Of a stretch of 64,000 bases of DNA, positions 1 through 8,653 are shown piece by piece (the first letter of the stretch is position 1; every line of letters starts with the position of its first letter). Location of the stretch: positions 124,001 through 188,000 of the forward strand of contig JAHHHM010000002.1 in NCBI GenBank assembly GCA_019359355.1. The letters run 5' to 3'. Both the position numbers and the translations under genes were made by a program. The DNA is from Microcoleus vaginatus WJT46-NPBG5 (lineage in GTDB: Bacteria; Cyanobacteriota; Cyanobacteriia; Cyanobacteriales; Oscillatoriaceae). The notes below the pieces were generated by a model. That model did no database searches, had not been told where the DNA came from, and was given only the letters and a program-made list of their open reading frames with translations.

Positions 1-243
1 TGCACCGTGCCGCCTACAGATGGTGCTTTCTATTTTTTGCTAAAAATTCACACGCAGCAGAGTGATATGGAGTTAGTCGAAGGTTTAATTCGCGAACATG
101 GGGTGGCGGTGATTCCAGGTACAACGTTTGGCATCAAGGATGGGTGCTACTTACGGGTTGCCTACGGTGCGCTGCAACAGAAAACCGCATCCGAAGGCAT
201 TACACGCTTGGTGTGTGGGTTGCAAGCGATTTTAAATACCTAA
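1..243 (+). CDS. PLP-dependent aminotransferase, C-terminal fragment
   Basis: The reading frame is open from the first base of the window, so only the last 80 residues are present. The visible part (PTDGAFYFLLKI, then a stretch ending GTTFGIKDGCYLRVAYGAL) has the pattern of the small C-terminal domain of fold-type I aminotransferases of the aspartate aminotransferase class: a G-A-F-Y-F strand, a V-x-V-I-P-G-x-x-F-G segment, and an R-V-A-Y-G arginine strand that normally binds the substrate carboxylate. The active-site lysine lies upstream, outside the window, so the substrate cannot be named. The frame ends in TAA and is followed by about 480 bases without a clear gene. Confidence 0.8.
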   Translation, partial: CTVPPTDGAFYFLLKIHTQQSDMELVEGLIREHGVAVIPGTTFGIKDGCYLRVAYGALQQKTASEGITRLVCGLQAILNT

Positions 244-722
244 AGCTCTAAAGACTGAACTGCCGGCGTAGGGCATGAAAACACTAGAAATACGACAACT
301 TCTGCATCAACAAGTAGGGAGTGCCAGTTGGCAAACTGTCCATTCTCTGTGTAGCGCAAACTTCCATCGGCAACCTTAGAAGATATAGCCTGTCTGGATG
401 TGCGTCTGGGTAAAATTGACTGCCGCCTGAACGTTTTTCACCGACTGGGCTTGTGGCACAGTAACGATCCTTTACTTCTTTAAAGTTTTATATATTAAAA
501 GTGTCGAGTTAAAGCACCGCCGAATCCAATTCCTAGCCTTCTTGAAGTGAGTTAAAAGGAGTAATCAAAAAGCCGTAGAATTGAATTTATTCGATAAAAC
601 TCTACAGCCTTTGAGCAAGTCCTTTAACTTAAATGAGCTAGAAATTTACAAGAAACCGATTTGACGGGAAAATTCACTCACTTTCTCCGTAAAACTACCA
701 ACCTTTAATCAGGGCACAGAAA
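244..722. other. Intergenic region with possible decayed ORF
   Basis: No intact gene is visible here. An ATG at 275 opens a 34-codon frame that ends in TAG at about 377-379. A different frame then reads through to about 481 with protein-like composition. The two could be halves of a frameshifted relic, but I recognise no family. The rest is AT-rich and probably holds the promoter of the next gene. Confidence 0.3.
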
Positions 723-1025
723 ATGTTTAACCTTTCTAAGCTATTCGCTCCAAATCCACAAGATACAGACTCCAATTCCGGGTTGGATACAGTAGACTCT
801 TCCAGTTCAGATATCAGCAATTTTTTGGGTTCAGCCGGCGCGGAAGCTACCGTTGATGAAATAATCGAAGGCCCAAGTAAGAAGAAAGGCCGAGTGTACT
901 TTCAAGGAACTTGGTGGCCGGCTGTGTGTACACTGCAAGTCGTTTTAAATCCTGGAGAAGTTGTTAAGGTTGTTGGCATTGATCGCATCACCCTGCTGGT
1001 TGAACCCTTCGGTGACAGTGAATAG
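723..1025 (+). CDS. NfeD-like C-terminal (OB-fold) domain protein
   Basis: A 100-residue protein. The first 50 residues are polar, low-complexity and rich in Ser/Asp. Residues about 53-96 match the soluble OB-fold domain of the NfeD family: G-R-V-Y-F-Q-G-T-W-W-P-A, then L-N-P-G-E-V-V-K-V-V-G-I, then T-L-L-V-E-P. In full-length NfeD proteins this domain follows membrane helices and is linked to stomatin/flotillin-type partners; here there are no membrane segments and no stomatin gene nearby. Only the fold is supported; the role is unknown. The start follows an A-rich stretch with no strong Shine-Dalgarno. Confidence 0.75.
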   Translation: MFNLSKLFAPNPQDTDSNSGLDTVDSSSSDISNFLGSAGAEATVDEIIEGPSKKKGRVYFQGTWWPAVCTLQVVLNPGEVVKVVGIDRITLLVEPFGDSE

Positions 1026-1078
1026 TCTTCTGGTTAGCCGGCTTAAAGTCACTAAAAATAGGTGATTTCCTAAGACTG

Positions 1079-1357
1079 ATGTCCGGTTTACTAACAAATC
1101 TAATAGTTGTTAGAGAACTTGCTAAAGTGGTGAAAATGGTTTGCAACCCACAGAACGATCCGGGCTTTCTCCCGCCTGATGCCGGCCTTGATACTTCTCG
1201 TGCTAGCTACTTCGATGCATTAAACCCTGACCGAAATGATTCTAGTCACGATGCTGAAAATGTAGTAGATGTTCCGGTTCCTGAAGGTTCAGGAACCGCC
1301 GAAAACCCAAACGTTGTTGATCGTCAGATTAATATTATTAATCGCAACGCCGGCTGA
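1079..1357 (+). CDS. Small hypothetical protein
   Basis: A 92-residue open frame starting 53 bases after the NfeD-like gene on the same strand, so the two may be co-transcribed. The first 20 residues are mildly hydrophobic. The rest is polar, rich in Asn, Asp and Pro, and probably disordered; it ends with an Asn/Ile-rich stretch. No domain is recognised. It is supported only by an ATG start, a continuous frame and the CCGG-rich composition shared with its neighbours. It could also be a non-coding frame. Confidence 0.45.
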   Translation: MSGLLTNLIVVRELAKVVKMVCNPQNDPGFLPPDAGLDTSRASYFDALNPDRNDSSHDAENVVDVPVPEGSGTAENPNVVDRQINIINRNAG

Positions 1358-1497
1358 CAGATGAATTCATCACGTTCCACTTTTTTGTAGAGTTCGTAAG
1401 GCCGGCATTGATTGCTTAACTTGTCACTAAATTTTGATCGTTTTAGGATTTCTGATTTTTAAATAAAGCGATCGCAACATCTGAGCTATAGAACCAT

Positions 1498-2133
1498 TTA
1501 TCTTAAGTGATCGGGGATAGTTTCAGGCACAACCCAGTAGTAAAGAACGTGCTTGCGATCCCTATTGTTAACGATCACGACCCGATCCGGTTTCCAGTCA
1601 CCCATATCGAAGCTGTGAGACACGATGCGAGTGCCTGGTTTGAGTTCTTTCAGCAACTTAGGGCGAAGCTTCAAATTTACACTGCGAAGCAGGTAAAGCG
1701 TCACAACGGTTGCCTTACTTAAGTCAGCCTTAAACAAGTCTTGTTGTAAAAACTGAACCCGATCTGTTACTCCAGCTTTTTGGGCGTTATTAAAAGCTTC
1801 TTGAATTAGTTTCGGATTAATATCAATTCCAACGCCTTGGGTGCCGAATTTTTGGGCTGCTGTAATCACGATCCGCCCATCGCCACTACCCAGATCGTAG
1901 AGGATATCATTGCCTGTGACCCCCGCCACCTTAAGCATTTCTTCTACAACTTTAGAAGGGGTCGGCACATAAGGCACATCCGAGAGCTTTTCTTGGGGTT
2001 GAGTAACGGGTGCAGCATTCTGAACTTGAAACTGTTCAGCAGCAACTTTTATTTGTTGAGTATGTGCAGATCTCCCTAAGCCGATAACACTGAGCAATGC
2101 AACTATCGAAAGTAGTATTTGTTGTAAGCGCAT
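1498..2133 (-). CDS. Exported SAM-dependent methyltransferase
   Basis: A 211-residue class I methyltransferase. Motif I is clear at about residues 79-86 (Y-D-L-G-S-G-D-G-R), followed by the acidic end of strand 2 (V-G-I-D-I-N-P) and by F-L-Q-Q-D-L-F where motif II is expected. The N-terminus (MRLQQILLSIVALLSVIGLGRSAHT) looks like a Sec signal peptide, so the protein is probably periplasmic or thylakoid-lumenal, which is unusual for an enzyme that needs SAM. Proteins of this build are common in cyanobacteria and proteobacteria. The substrate is unknown; the fold recalls protein or small-molecule methyltransferases. It stands alone and converges on the 3' side with the small gene at 1079-1357. 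Confidence 0.85.
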   Translation of the reverse strand: MRLQQILLSIVALLSVIGLGRSAHTQQIKVAAEQFQVQNAAPVTQPQEKLSDVPYVPTPSKVVEEMLKVAGVTGNDILYDLGSGDGRIVITAAQKFGTQGVGIDINPKLIQEAFNNAQKAGVTDRVQFLQQDLFKADLSKATVVTLYLLRSVNLKLRPKLLKELKPGTRIVSHSFDMGDWKPDRVVIVNNRDRKHVLYYWVVPETIPDHLR

Positions 2134-2373
2134 CGTTAATTTTATCCTTATAAAGAAGGAGCCGGACTCTCGAACAAACGGTTTCGTGCAATTTAGCAGA
2201 AATCTTCGTGTATTGGTACGTTTGTTGGCAAGATTTGAGTGCGATTAAAATCACAATCATACTATGAATTCGAGCACACTCCTATACTCCTTTAGTCACT
2301 AGACAGTATTTTTTTTTCATATAGAATACGCTGTATGGGTGAATGTTTTAAGGTCTTTTAGGAGTGCATCGAA

Positions 2374-2490
2374 ATGACTACAACAACAACCAAAACTACA
2401 ACCGCCAGTCCAATATTGCGCCAAAACCCTTTTACCACTTACCGTGACCCCAAAACGGGTCGGTGGGTGGTTGTGACGCCTCCGAAGTGA
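2374..2490 (+). CDS. 38-residue conserved-looking small protein
   Basis: A short frame starting ATG at 2374 with an AGGAG-type ribosome site about 10 bases upstream (TTTTAGGAG at 2355-2363). The product begins with a Thr-rich stretch, continues ILRQNPFTTYRDPKTGR and ends WVVVTPPK. The R-D-P-x-T-G-R-W-V-V pattern looks like a structured beta turn, and I have the impression of similar tiny proteins in other cyanobacteria, but cannot verify that here. Function unknown. A longer opposite-strand frame over the same bases is rejected. Confidence 0.55.
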   Translation: MTTTTTKTTTASPILRQNPFTTYRDPKTGRWVVVTPPK

Positions 2491-2786
2491 GGCCGGCAAT
2501 CCATTATTAATCATTCTGGCGCTACAGCTGAGCCGGCTAAATTTAACCACAGCAAGCAAGCTGCACATTATAAGCCAGACAATATAGATATTTTGTAACC
2601 GCCAGCTCCTTTGTGATGCCGGCGGTATTTCTATTGGGTGTGTCACCCCTCAGCATAGGCGGCTGATTTTGATAGCATTCAACTGCTCGTACCAATTGTT
2701 GTAGAAAAGACTAACGGCGGGTTAGAGCGCCTCACTTTCTATTAAAATTAGAAAGAATACGATTATGGCTTGGCTCAACTCAAATT

Positions 2787-2996
2787 ATGACGAAAAATGA
2801 GAATATAATTAGGCTAAATCAGTTTTTAAAATGGCAAGGAATTGCAGACACGGGTGGGCAAGCAAAGCTAATGATTCAAGGTGGAGAAGTTTTAGTCAAC
2901 GGCATCATTGAAACCAGACGTGGCCGGCAATTAGTATCAGGTGATCGCGTCACCGTTGGGGGCGAAACTTTTGAAGTTGATTTAAACAATGCTTGA
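2787..2996 (+). CDS. S4-domain RNA-binding protein (YbcJ/YaaA type)
   Basis: A 69-residue protein consisting almost entirely of one S4 RNA-binding domain: I-R-L-N-Q-F-L-K-W near residues 8-16, then G-G-Q-A-K-L-M-I-Q-G-G-E-V-L-V-N-G, then R-R-G-R-Q-L-V-S-G-D-R-V. This matches the family of small stand-alone S4 proteins (E. coli YbcJ, B. subtilis YaaA/RlbA), which bind structured RNA and are associated with ribosome assembly. The length is usual for the family. It appears to be a single-gene unit that converges with the large minus-strand signalling gene downstream. Confidence 0.88.
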   Translation: MTKNENIIRLNQFLKWQGIADTGGQAKLMIQGGEVLVNGIIETRRGRQLVSGDRVTVGGETFEVDLNNA

Positions 2997-3079
2997 TCCT
3001 TTATAATTTTGTACCAGCAGCCGGTTATTGAACCCTTAAATTATTTCGGGACACCTTCTAATTTTAAACGGATAAAACT

Positions 3080-3192
3080 ACAGATAAACAAATAGTGCCG
3101 GCGGTATTACCCGTAGGGGAACTCAGCGCTCGGCAGGATTTGAGGCTGAGGGAGAAGCCTAAAAACCAGTTAATTTATCTGTGTTTATCTGT
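3080..3192. repeat. Inverted CAGATAAA/TTTATCTG repeats between convergent genes
   Basis: ACAGATAAAC at 3080-3089 is the exact inverse of GTTTATCTGT at 3183-3192, and a second TTATCTGTG copy precedes the latter. The pair lies between the S4 gene (plus) and the LOV-GGDEF-EAL gene (minus). The same motif forms a tighter hairpin at 61506-61539. It may act as a transcription end in both directions, but the 93-base gap makes a simple terminator uncertain. Confidence 0.35.
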
Positions 3193-3264
3193 GTTTAAAA
3201 ATAAACCCTTAGCCTGAAAAAGAGAGACAAAAAATCCCGTGCCTTATCCAATAAAACCCTAGAT

Positions 3265-6228
3265 TCACAAATTAAGAGACACACGCTCAGCTTCTAGCGG
3301 CTTAGAGAAAAAATATCCTTGCCCAAACTCGCATTGAAGTGCTTTTAACTGAGTTAATTGCTCCTGGGTTTCCACGCCTTCTGCGATCGCATTCATTCCT
3401 AGATTTTTCGCCAGCAGTACAATTGTCCGAACAATCTCCAAACTTTCATCATCCACCATCATCTGCTTCACAAAAGAGCGGTCAATTTTTAAAGTATCAA
3501 TCGGAAAGCGGCGTAAATAGCTCAAAGAGGAATAGCCGGTGCCGAAGTCATCCATATATAGCTGAATACCCAACTTTCTCAATTTCCAGAGCATCGCGGA
3601 TGCAGATTCCACATTTTCCATAATCGCACTTTCAGTAATTTCTAGCTTCAAATTGCTGGCATCCAAATCTGTTTCCTTAAGAATTTTAGCGATTTGTTCC
3701 ACTAAATTTGGCTGAGAAAACTGTTTGCCAGAAAGATTCACGCTAATACTCAAAGATCGGTGGTTTGGAAATTGTAACTGCCAAGCCCGAAGTTGGTAGC
3801 AAGCTTTGCGAAGTACCCCCCAGCCAATCAAATTGATCAGTCCGGTTTCTTCAGCTAAGGGGATAAATTCACCCGGAGAAATGACGCCCCGATCTGGATG
3901 TTGCCAGCGCACCAAGGCTTCAAAACCAGTAATTTCCTCAGTTGCTAAAGATACAATTGGCTGATAGTAAACTTCAAATTCCTGACGCTCAATCGCTCGT
4001 CGCAAATCAGTTTCTAATTGCAACAAAGCCACCGCACGGGCGTGCATATTTTTATCAAAAACTTCATGACGTGCTTTGCCCAGCGCTTTCGCCCGATACA
4101 TGGCAATATCAGCATCACGCAGGATATCTTCAGGCTGGTTATAACCTGTTGAACTTAAAGCAATGCCAATACTGACTGTGGTAAAGACTTCATCTGTGTC
4201 TAACTTCAGCGGCAGCGTCAGTTCCTTATGGATGCGCTCAGCAACATGGATGGCCTCACCAACGCCTTTAATATCCTCTAGCAAAATAGCAAATTCATCC
4301 CCCCCCAAACGTGCCACCGTATCGCCACTTCGCAGACTTGCCTCTAATCTTTTAGCGCTCTCTATGAGCATTTTGTCGCCGGCAAGATGTCCTAAACTGT
4401 CGTTAACATTTTTAAAGCGATCAAGATCCAAGAAAAGAACGGCAAATAAATAATTTTCAGATCGTTTGGCACGCTCAAACGCACGCTCTAGGCGTTCCAT
4501 AAACAAGGCGCGGTTAGGCAAATTCGTGAGCGCATCGTAAAATGCGTTGTGCAGCAGTTGTTCTTCAACTTGCTTGCGCTCAGTAATATCTGTTTGAATC
4601 CCGACAAAATGAGTTAAAGTGCCGCTGTTGTCATAAATCGGTGAAATATGCAACTCATTCCAGAACCGGCTGCCATCCTTGCGGTAGTTGCGTAAGACGA
4701 CGCTGGTGCTTTTTCCTTCTTTTAAGGCAGCACGCATTTCCTCTAACGCCGGCTGATTGTTGTCATTTCCTTGTAAAAACCGGCAGTTGTGTCCAATGAC
4801 TTCTGCGCCACTGTAACCCGTAATCCGCTCGAAGGCAGGATTAACATAGATAACCGGCAAATCAGGTAATCTTGTATCTACAATGACAATACCATTACTG
4901 CTAGCGGCGATGGCGCGATCGCGGAGTCGTGAAATTTCCTCGGCTTGTTGACGCTCTGTAACATCGCGAATCACCAGCACCCAGTCACTTGCTTGAGAAC
5001 CGGCTTTCACGCTGAGGGGTTGCGCGACGATTTCAAACACTGAGCGCGTTACACCCTCTAGCACCACTTCATGGCAACTGATTTCTTTGGGATTTGGCTG
5101 TAGCAGGACCTCCAGCGATTGTGTTCCTATGTGAGTCAGTGCGTCCCCAACACTCTGGGTTGTCAGCAGTGCCAGGTATTTGCGAGCGGTTGGGTTAGCC
5201 AAAACGATACGTCTGCCGGCATCCAGTAGCAACACGCCTTCAGGCAAATTTTCAACTAAACTTTCTAAATGTTGTTGCTCTGCCGCCAAGAGTGTCCGCA
5301 ACCGTTGAATCGAGAGGGAAGCTTGAGTGGCAACCGTGTACAGCAATCTGACTTGATCTTCGGTAAATGCGCCTTCGGCTTGTGCGCCGACAAAGAGCAA
5401 CCCCACGACTTCGTTATTATCGGCATCGATGATCGGGACTTGGAAAGACGAACCCAAAGCACTCAGGGGTTTTCGTGTAGCATCAAATGTGTCTGAGTGC
5501 AGCGTGATGATGGCGCATGATTGTTCTTCTCCTTGGGTTTTGTTCCCTCTCATGCGGGTAAAGGTTTTGAACAGACGCTTTTGAATCTGCTCATGAATCG
5601 CCGGCTCGATCTGGCAAGTTGGCTGCATGAAAAAATGGCACAAGTCGCCGGCGCTCAAAATGCTTGCTGAAATGTCATGAGGCACCGCGCGGTAGAGGTG
5701 CGCCAGCATTCGGCGAACCAATTCTTCGTAGTTGAGGGTGTAAGCCAGTTGCCGGGAAAGCTCGTAGAGCACCTCGAACTTGCGTGCTCGCTTTTCGGCT
5801 AATTCTAACTGTAGGGCTTGCTCTTCTATTTCTGTGAGCAACTGCTGTCGGGTGATGGCGCAATCGATGGAATGAATCAGCTCACCTCCATTGAAGGGGT
5901 ACGGGAGAATACAAGCTTGAGTATCAATTTCACTTGGGTTGAGGAAGTTTTGTCCCTCATTTTTTTCTGTAAGCATAATAATGGGTATTTTTAAAGCGTG
6001 AGCGTGAGTTTTGAGCCGGTAGCTCAATTCCCACATAGTTGGCAAACACACATCCAGCAAAATTACGTCAATGCCGCCTTTCGCTAAACGCTCTATTGCG
6101 ATTTCTCCCTGATGAATGTCCAGCAGTTCGACGTGAACACCGGCATAATTGGCTAAAGCATTTTTTATGAAGCAGGCATCTTCCAAGTGATCTTTAATGA
6201 CTAAGACGTTGAGAGGCGGCTCTTTCAC
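3265..6228 (-). CDS. REC-GAF-PAS-LOV-GGDEF-EAL c-di-GMP signalling protein
   Basis: A 987-residue cytosolic sensor/output protein. Order: receiver domain about 1-125 (phosphoacceptor Asp59), a short helical linker, GAF about 150-310, PAS about 320-425, a LOV-type PAS about 437-550, GGDEF about 560-725 and EAL about 740-985. The LOV core has the photoactive signature NCRFLQG with Cys482, plus the flavin-contacting Asn514 (NYRKDG), Asn524 (FWN) and Gln545 (FVGIQ). The cyclase motif GGDEF (642-646) and phosphodiesterase motif EAL (770-772) are both intact, so it could make or degrade c-di-GMP under blue-light control. The receiver looks degenerate: the conserved Lys before PF is Tyr110. The start is GTG at 6228. 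It lies 277 bases downstream of the KaiC-like gene on the same strand. Confidence 0.93.
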   Translation of the reverse strand: MKEPPLNVLVIKDHLEDACFIKNALANYAGVHVELLDIHQGEIAIERLAKGGIDVILLDVCLPTMWELSYRLKTHAHALKIPIIMLTEKNEGQNFLNPSEIDTQACILPYPFNGGELIHSIDCAITRQQLLTEIEEQALQLELAEKRARKFEVLYELSRQLAYTLNYEELVRRMLAHLYRAVPHDISASILSAGDLCHFFMQPTCQIEPAIHEQIQKRLFKTFTRMRGNKTQGEEQSCAIITLHSDTFDATRKPLSALGSSFQVPIIDADNNEVVGLLFVGAQAEGAFTEDQVRLLYTVATQASLSIQRLRTLLAAEQQHLESLVENLPEGVLLLDAGRRIVLANPTARKYLALLTTQSVGDALTHIGTQSLEVLLQPNPKEISCHEVVLEGVTRSVFEIVAQPLSVKAGSQASDWVLVIRDVTERQQAEEISRLRDRAIAASSNGIVIVDTRLPDLPVIYVNPAFERITGYSGAEVIGHNCRFLQGNDNNQPALEEMRAALKEGKSTSVVLRNYRKDGSRFWNELHISPIYDNSGTLTHFVGIQTDITERKQVEEQLLHNAFYDALTNLPNRALFMERLERAFERAKRSENYLFAVLFLDLDRFKNVNDSLGHLAGDKMLIESAKRLEASLRSGDTVARLGGDEFAILLEDIKGVGEAIHVAERIHKELTLPLKLDTDEVFTTVSIGIALSSTGYNQPEDILRDADIAMYRAKALGKARHEVFDKNMHARAVALLQLETDLRRAIERQEFEVYYQPIVSLATEEITGFEALVRWQHPDRGVISPGEFIPLAEETGLINLIGWGVLRKACYQLRAWQLQFPNHRSLSISVNLSGKQFSQPNLVEQIAKILKETDLDASNLKLEITESAIMENVESASAMLWKLRKLGIQLYMDDFGTGYSSLSYLRRFPIDTLKIDRSFVKQMMVDDESLEIVRTIVLLAKNLGMNAIAEGVETQEQLTQLKALQCEFGQGYFFSKPLEAERVSLNL

Positions 6229-6423
6229 CTCATATCCCCCGCTAGCATTTTGATATTTTAATTAAATTTTAATATTTAATTAAATGTTCGTTATAGGTGG
6301 GTTCTGCTTGACGAGCTGAACAGCCTCAACGTCTGTAAATATTTTTAACTATTTTTAGTATTGCTCGATACAGTTACCCAAGACAAGCGTGTATACCCTG
6401 ATATAGCGAGTGTTGAGTGGGTA

Positions 6424-6456
6424 GGAGCGCCCCTAGAGTCTGTAGGGTCGCGCTCC
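6424..6456 (-). terminator. Stem-loop after the KaiC-like gene
   Basis: GGAGCGC at 6424-6430 pairs with GCGCTCC at 6450-6456, with an inner CCCTA/TAGGG pairing and a two-base bulge. It lies about 50 bases past the stop of the KaiC-like gene and before the LOV-GGDEF-EAL gene. No T-tract follows on the minus strand, so it may be an RNA-stabilising or pausing structure rather than a full terminator. Confidence 0.35.
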
Positions 6457-6505
6457 GTGAAAGCGCAGTGGGTTACTTTGTCTTTTTCGTCCCCTTTTGA
6501 GTTTT

Positions 6506-8650
6506 CTATTTGTCACCATAGAAGTTGTCCTGCACCACCACTCCCTTGCCGGCACGGATGGTGTAAGGGAAGGGACGGGTATCGGCGATCGTGCCTCTGG
6601 CTTTACGCACTTGCAGCGCCCGAAAGCCTTGCCCTGCCTGACCCATTTCCCCCCAGTTCGGGATATAAACATCCAACACCGTATCGTAACTGTTGAGCAG
6701 GCTATAGAGGACGTTCTCATCTAAAGTTTTGATGAGAATCGTATCGAGCAACGCTACATCCAGCCGGCGCAACAGGCGGTTTTTACGTTCGATAAAGCTA
6801 ATGAAATCGTTAATTGTGTACTGGATGGCTAGGGGGGTGAGAGAGTCGATGATCAACCGGCACGGTTTGGGGATTAATCGCAGATGCCCCTCGATATCGT
6901 AGAGAAAGCGATCCATATCTGTGAGATCAATGAAGTCTTCACCGGCAGTTGCATGGGTGTCTAAAATCCGCAAATGCCCTGACTCCAGGTAGGACTCGAT
7001 GTTGCTGCCGAATACTTCCATTTGTGGACGCAGCAGATAAGCCGGTGCATCGGTGGTGAGATAAAGGACACTTTCCCCCAATTTCAGTCCTTCCATCGCA
7101 AATTGCTGGGTTAGAGTGGTTTTGCCTACGCCTTGATCCCCACGCACCAACCAAGCAGAACCGTACAGGATGCCGGTTGGCACAATTGCTTTTAAGGGAG
7201 AAAATGTCAGTGCCTGGGGTGCTTTTGTCTCGGTTGCCGGTGCCGCCATCACTGAGAGGAAAAAAACTTCTAAACCTTGTTTTCTAATTTCCATACGGTG
7301 ACGACCGGCAACGTGATCGCTGGCACGCATCTTGTAAACTTCGAGATAACGTTTACGCTGCAAACCAATGATTTCTGTTGAAAGGATAATTGTGCCGTCG
7401 AGAACCGTTTCTTCTACACCAAAACGGGATAGCCGCTGAGCGTCGCCGGCAGGAATATTAGAAATTAGCAATGCCACAGCACCGGCACGCTGTACCAGAG
7501 TTGCCACTTGGAAGGTTTTCTCTCGCTGCACTCCCAAGTCTTTCACTTTATGCAGGAACACCGAAAAGGAATCCATTACTATGCGAGTCGGTTGAAAATT
7601 CTCAACCTCCTGCGCCATCAACTCTAAGTGTTCTTCTACCCGAATATCGGTTTGGGCAATAAATATAATGCGTAATAAACCTTTGGCTTCCAATTCTTGC
7701 GAATTCCAGCCGAAACCATCTGCGATTTGGTGCAGACGCGCGGCAGTTTCTTCAAAAGAAATGATCAGCCCCTTTTCTCCCTCTTGAGCACCATGAATTA
7801 AGAACTGTAAGGCGAGAGTTGTCTTGCCGGTTCCGGAAACGCCAGAGAGCAGAATAGAGCGCCCGCCGGGGATACCCCCTCGTAAAATCGCGTCTAATCC
7901 CGCAATGCCGGTGGAAATTCCCTGCTTTTCCCCTTCTAGCTCTGTTTCCCGGCGCTTGAGTGAGAGCATCGAACTTAAAACGCGCACCCCATGCTCTGTG
8001 ATGAGAAAGGGACATGGCACCATCTCACTCGCCCGACCCCGCAATTTATATACCTGTAAAAACCGGCTCTGTTCCCCTTCCTGGAGCGCAATATTTAAAT
8101 AGAGAATGCCATCGGCAACGGCAAATTCCGCCCCTTCTGCAATATCAGAGCGGTCATATTCTCCTAATAGAAAGGCAGTACACCGCGCACTTGCCAGCCG
8201 CACCGAGAGGTCATAGCAAAAACGGCGAAACTCGCTTACATCTGTCGATAAATCCCGAATTGCCTTAAAAGAATCAATTGCTAGAACTTGCGGCTGATGT
8301 TTTTCAACTAAGTTGAGAATATGATCGGCTAATTCAGCAAGGGAATGTTGGCGGATAAACGGCCCAATATCTTGATAGATTACCCGCTCACCGAACACTT
8401 CTGCGTCAAAAAAGCTGAAGCACTGCATATAGCGCACCACTTTTAAGGTGGGTTCAGAAAGCGTGGTGAGATAAAGTGCTTTGCCGGCACTGTTCGTGCG
8501 GATGTGGTTGAAGAGCATTTGCTGAACCAGGATAGTTTTTCCCGTTCCTGGTTGGCCGGCTACAATATTCAGCGAATAGACAGGGATGCCTCCACCCATG
8601 ACTGTGTCTAAATTGGGCACACCTGTGGGCACCAGTTTGATCTTGCTCAT
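6506..8650 (-). CDS. KaiC-family ATPase with three RecA-like domains
   Basis: A 714-residue KaiC-like protein with three P-loops: GQPGTGKT (32-39), GVSGTGKT (270-277) and GDQGVGKT (504-511), and Walker B strands ending in Asp-Ser at about 126, 360 and 602. Classical KaiC has two domains and about 520 residues. The catalytic glutamate pair of KaiC is present in domain 2 (F-E-E, 299-301), partly in domain 1 (T-L-S-E-P) and absent from domain 3 (T-T-D-A-P). The KaiC phosphosite region corresponds to E-E-T-V-L-D-G-T here, so Ser431-Thr432 chemistry is not conserved as such. It is therefore a KaiC-like ATPase rather than the clock KaiC; no kaiA or kaiB is in the window. ATG starts 3 bases after the stop of the upstream gene, implying translational coupling. 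Confidence 0.9.
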   Translation of the reverse strand: MSKIKLVPTGVPNLDTVMGGGIPVYSLNIVAGQPGTGKTILVQQMLFNHIRTNSAGKALYLTTLSEPTLKVVRYMQCFSFFDAEVFGERVIYQDIGPFIRQHSLAELADHILNLVEKHQPQVLAIDSFKAIRDLSTDVSEFRRFCYDLSVRLASARCTAFLLGEYDRSDIAEGAEFAVADGILYLNIALQEGEQSRFLQVYKLRGRASEMVPCPFLITEHGVRVLSSMLSLKRRETELEGEKQGISTGIAGLDAILRGGIPGGRSILLSGVSGTGKTTLALQFLIHGAQEGEKGLIISFEETAARLHQIADGFGWNSQELEAKGLLRIIFIAQTDIRVEEHLELMAQEVENFQPTRIVMDSFSVFLHKVKDLGVQREKTFQVATLVQRAGAVALLISNIPAGDAQRLSRFGVEETVLDGTIILSTEIIGLQRKRYLEVYKMRASDHVAGRHRMEIRKQGLEVFFLSVMAAPATETKAPQALTFSPLKAIVPTGILYGSAWLVRGDQGVGKTTLTQQFAMEGLKLGESVLYLTTDAPAYLLRPQMEVFGSNIESYLESGHLRILDTHATAGEDFIDLTDMDRFLYDIEGHLRLIPKPCRLIIDSLTPLAIQYTINDFISFIERKNRLLRRLDVALLDTILIKTLDENVLYSLLNSYDTVLDVYIPNWGEMGQAGQGFRALQVRKARGTIADTRPFPYTIRAGKGVVVQDNFYGDK

Positions 8651-8653
8651 GCT

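Noticed and set aside
2317-2646. 109-codon minus-strand frame
   Set aside because: It covers the better-supported small gene at 2374 and has no ribosome site; the amino-acid pattern is not protein-like.
6361-6724. Plus-strand frames over the 3' end of the KaiC-like gene
   Set aside because: They read antisense through a sure coding region and its hairpin; composition reflects the opposite strand.
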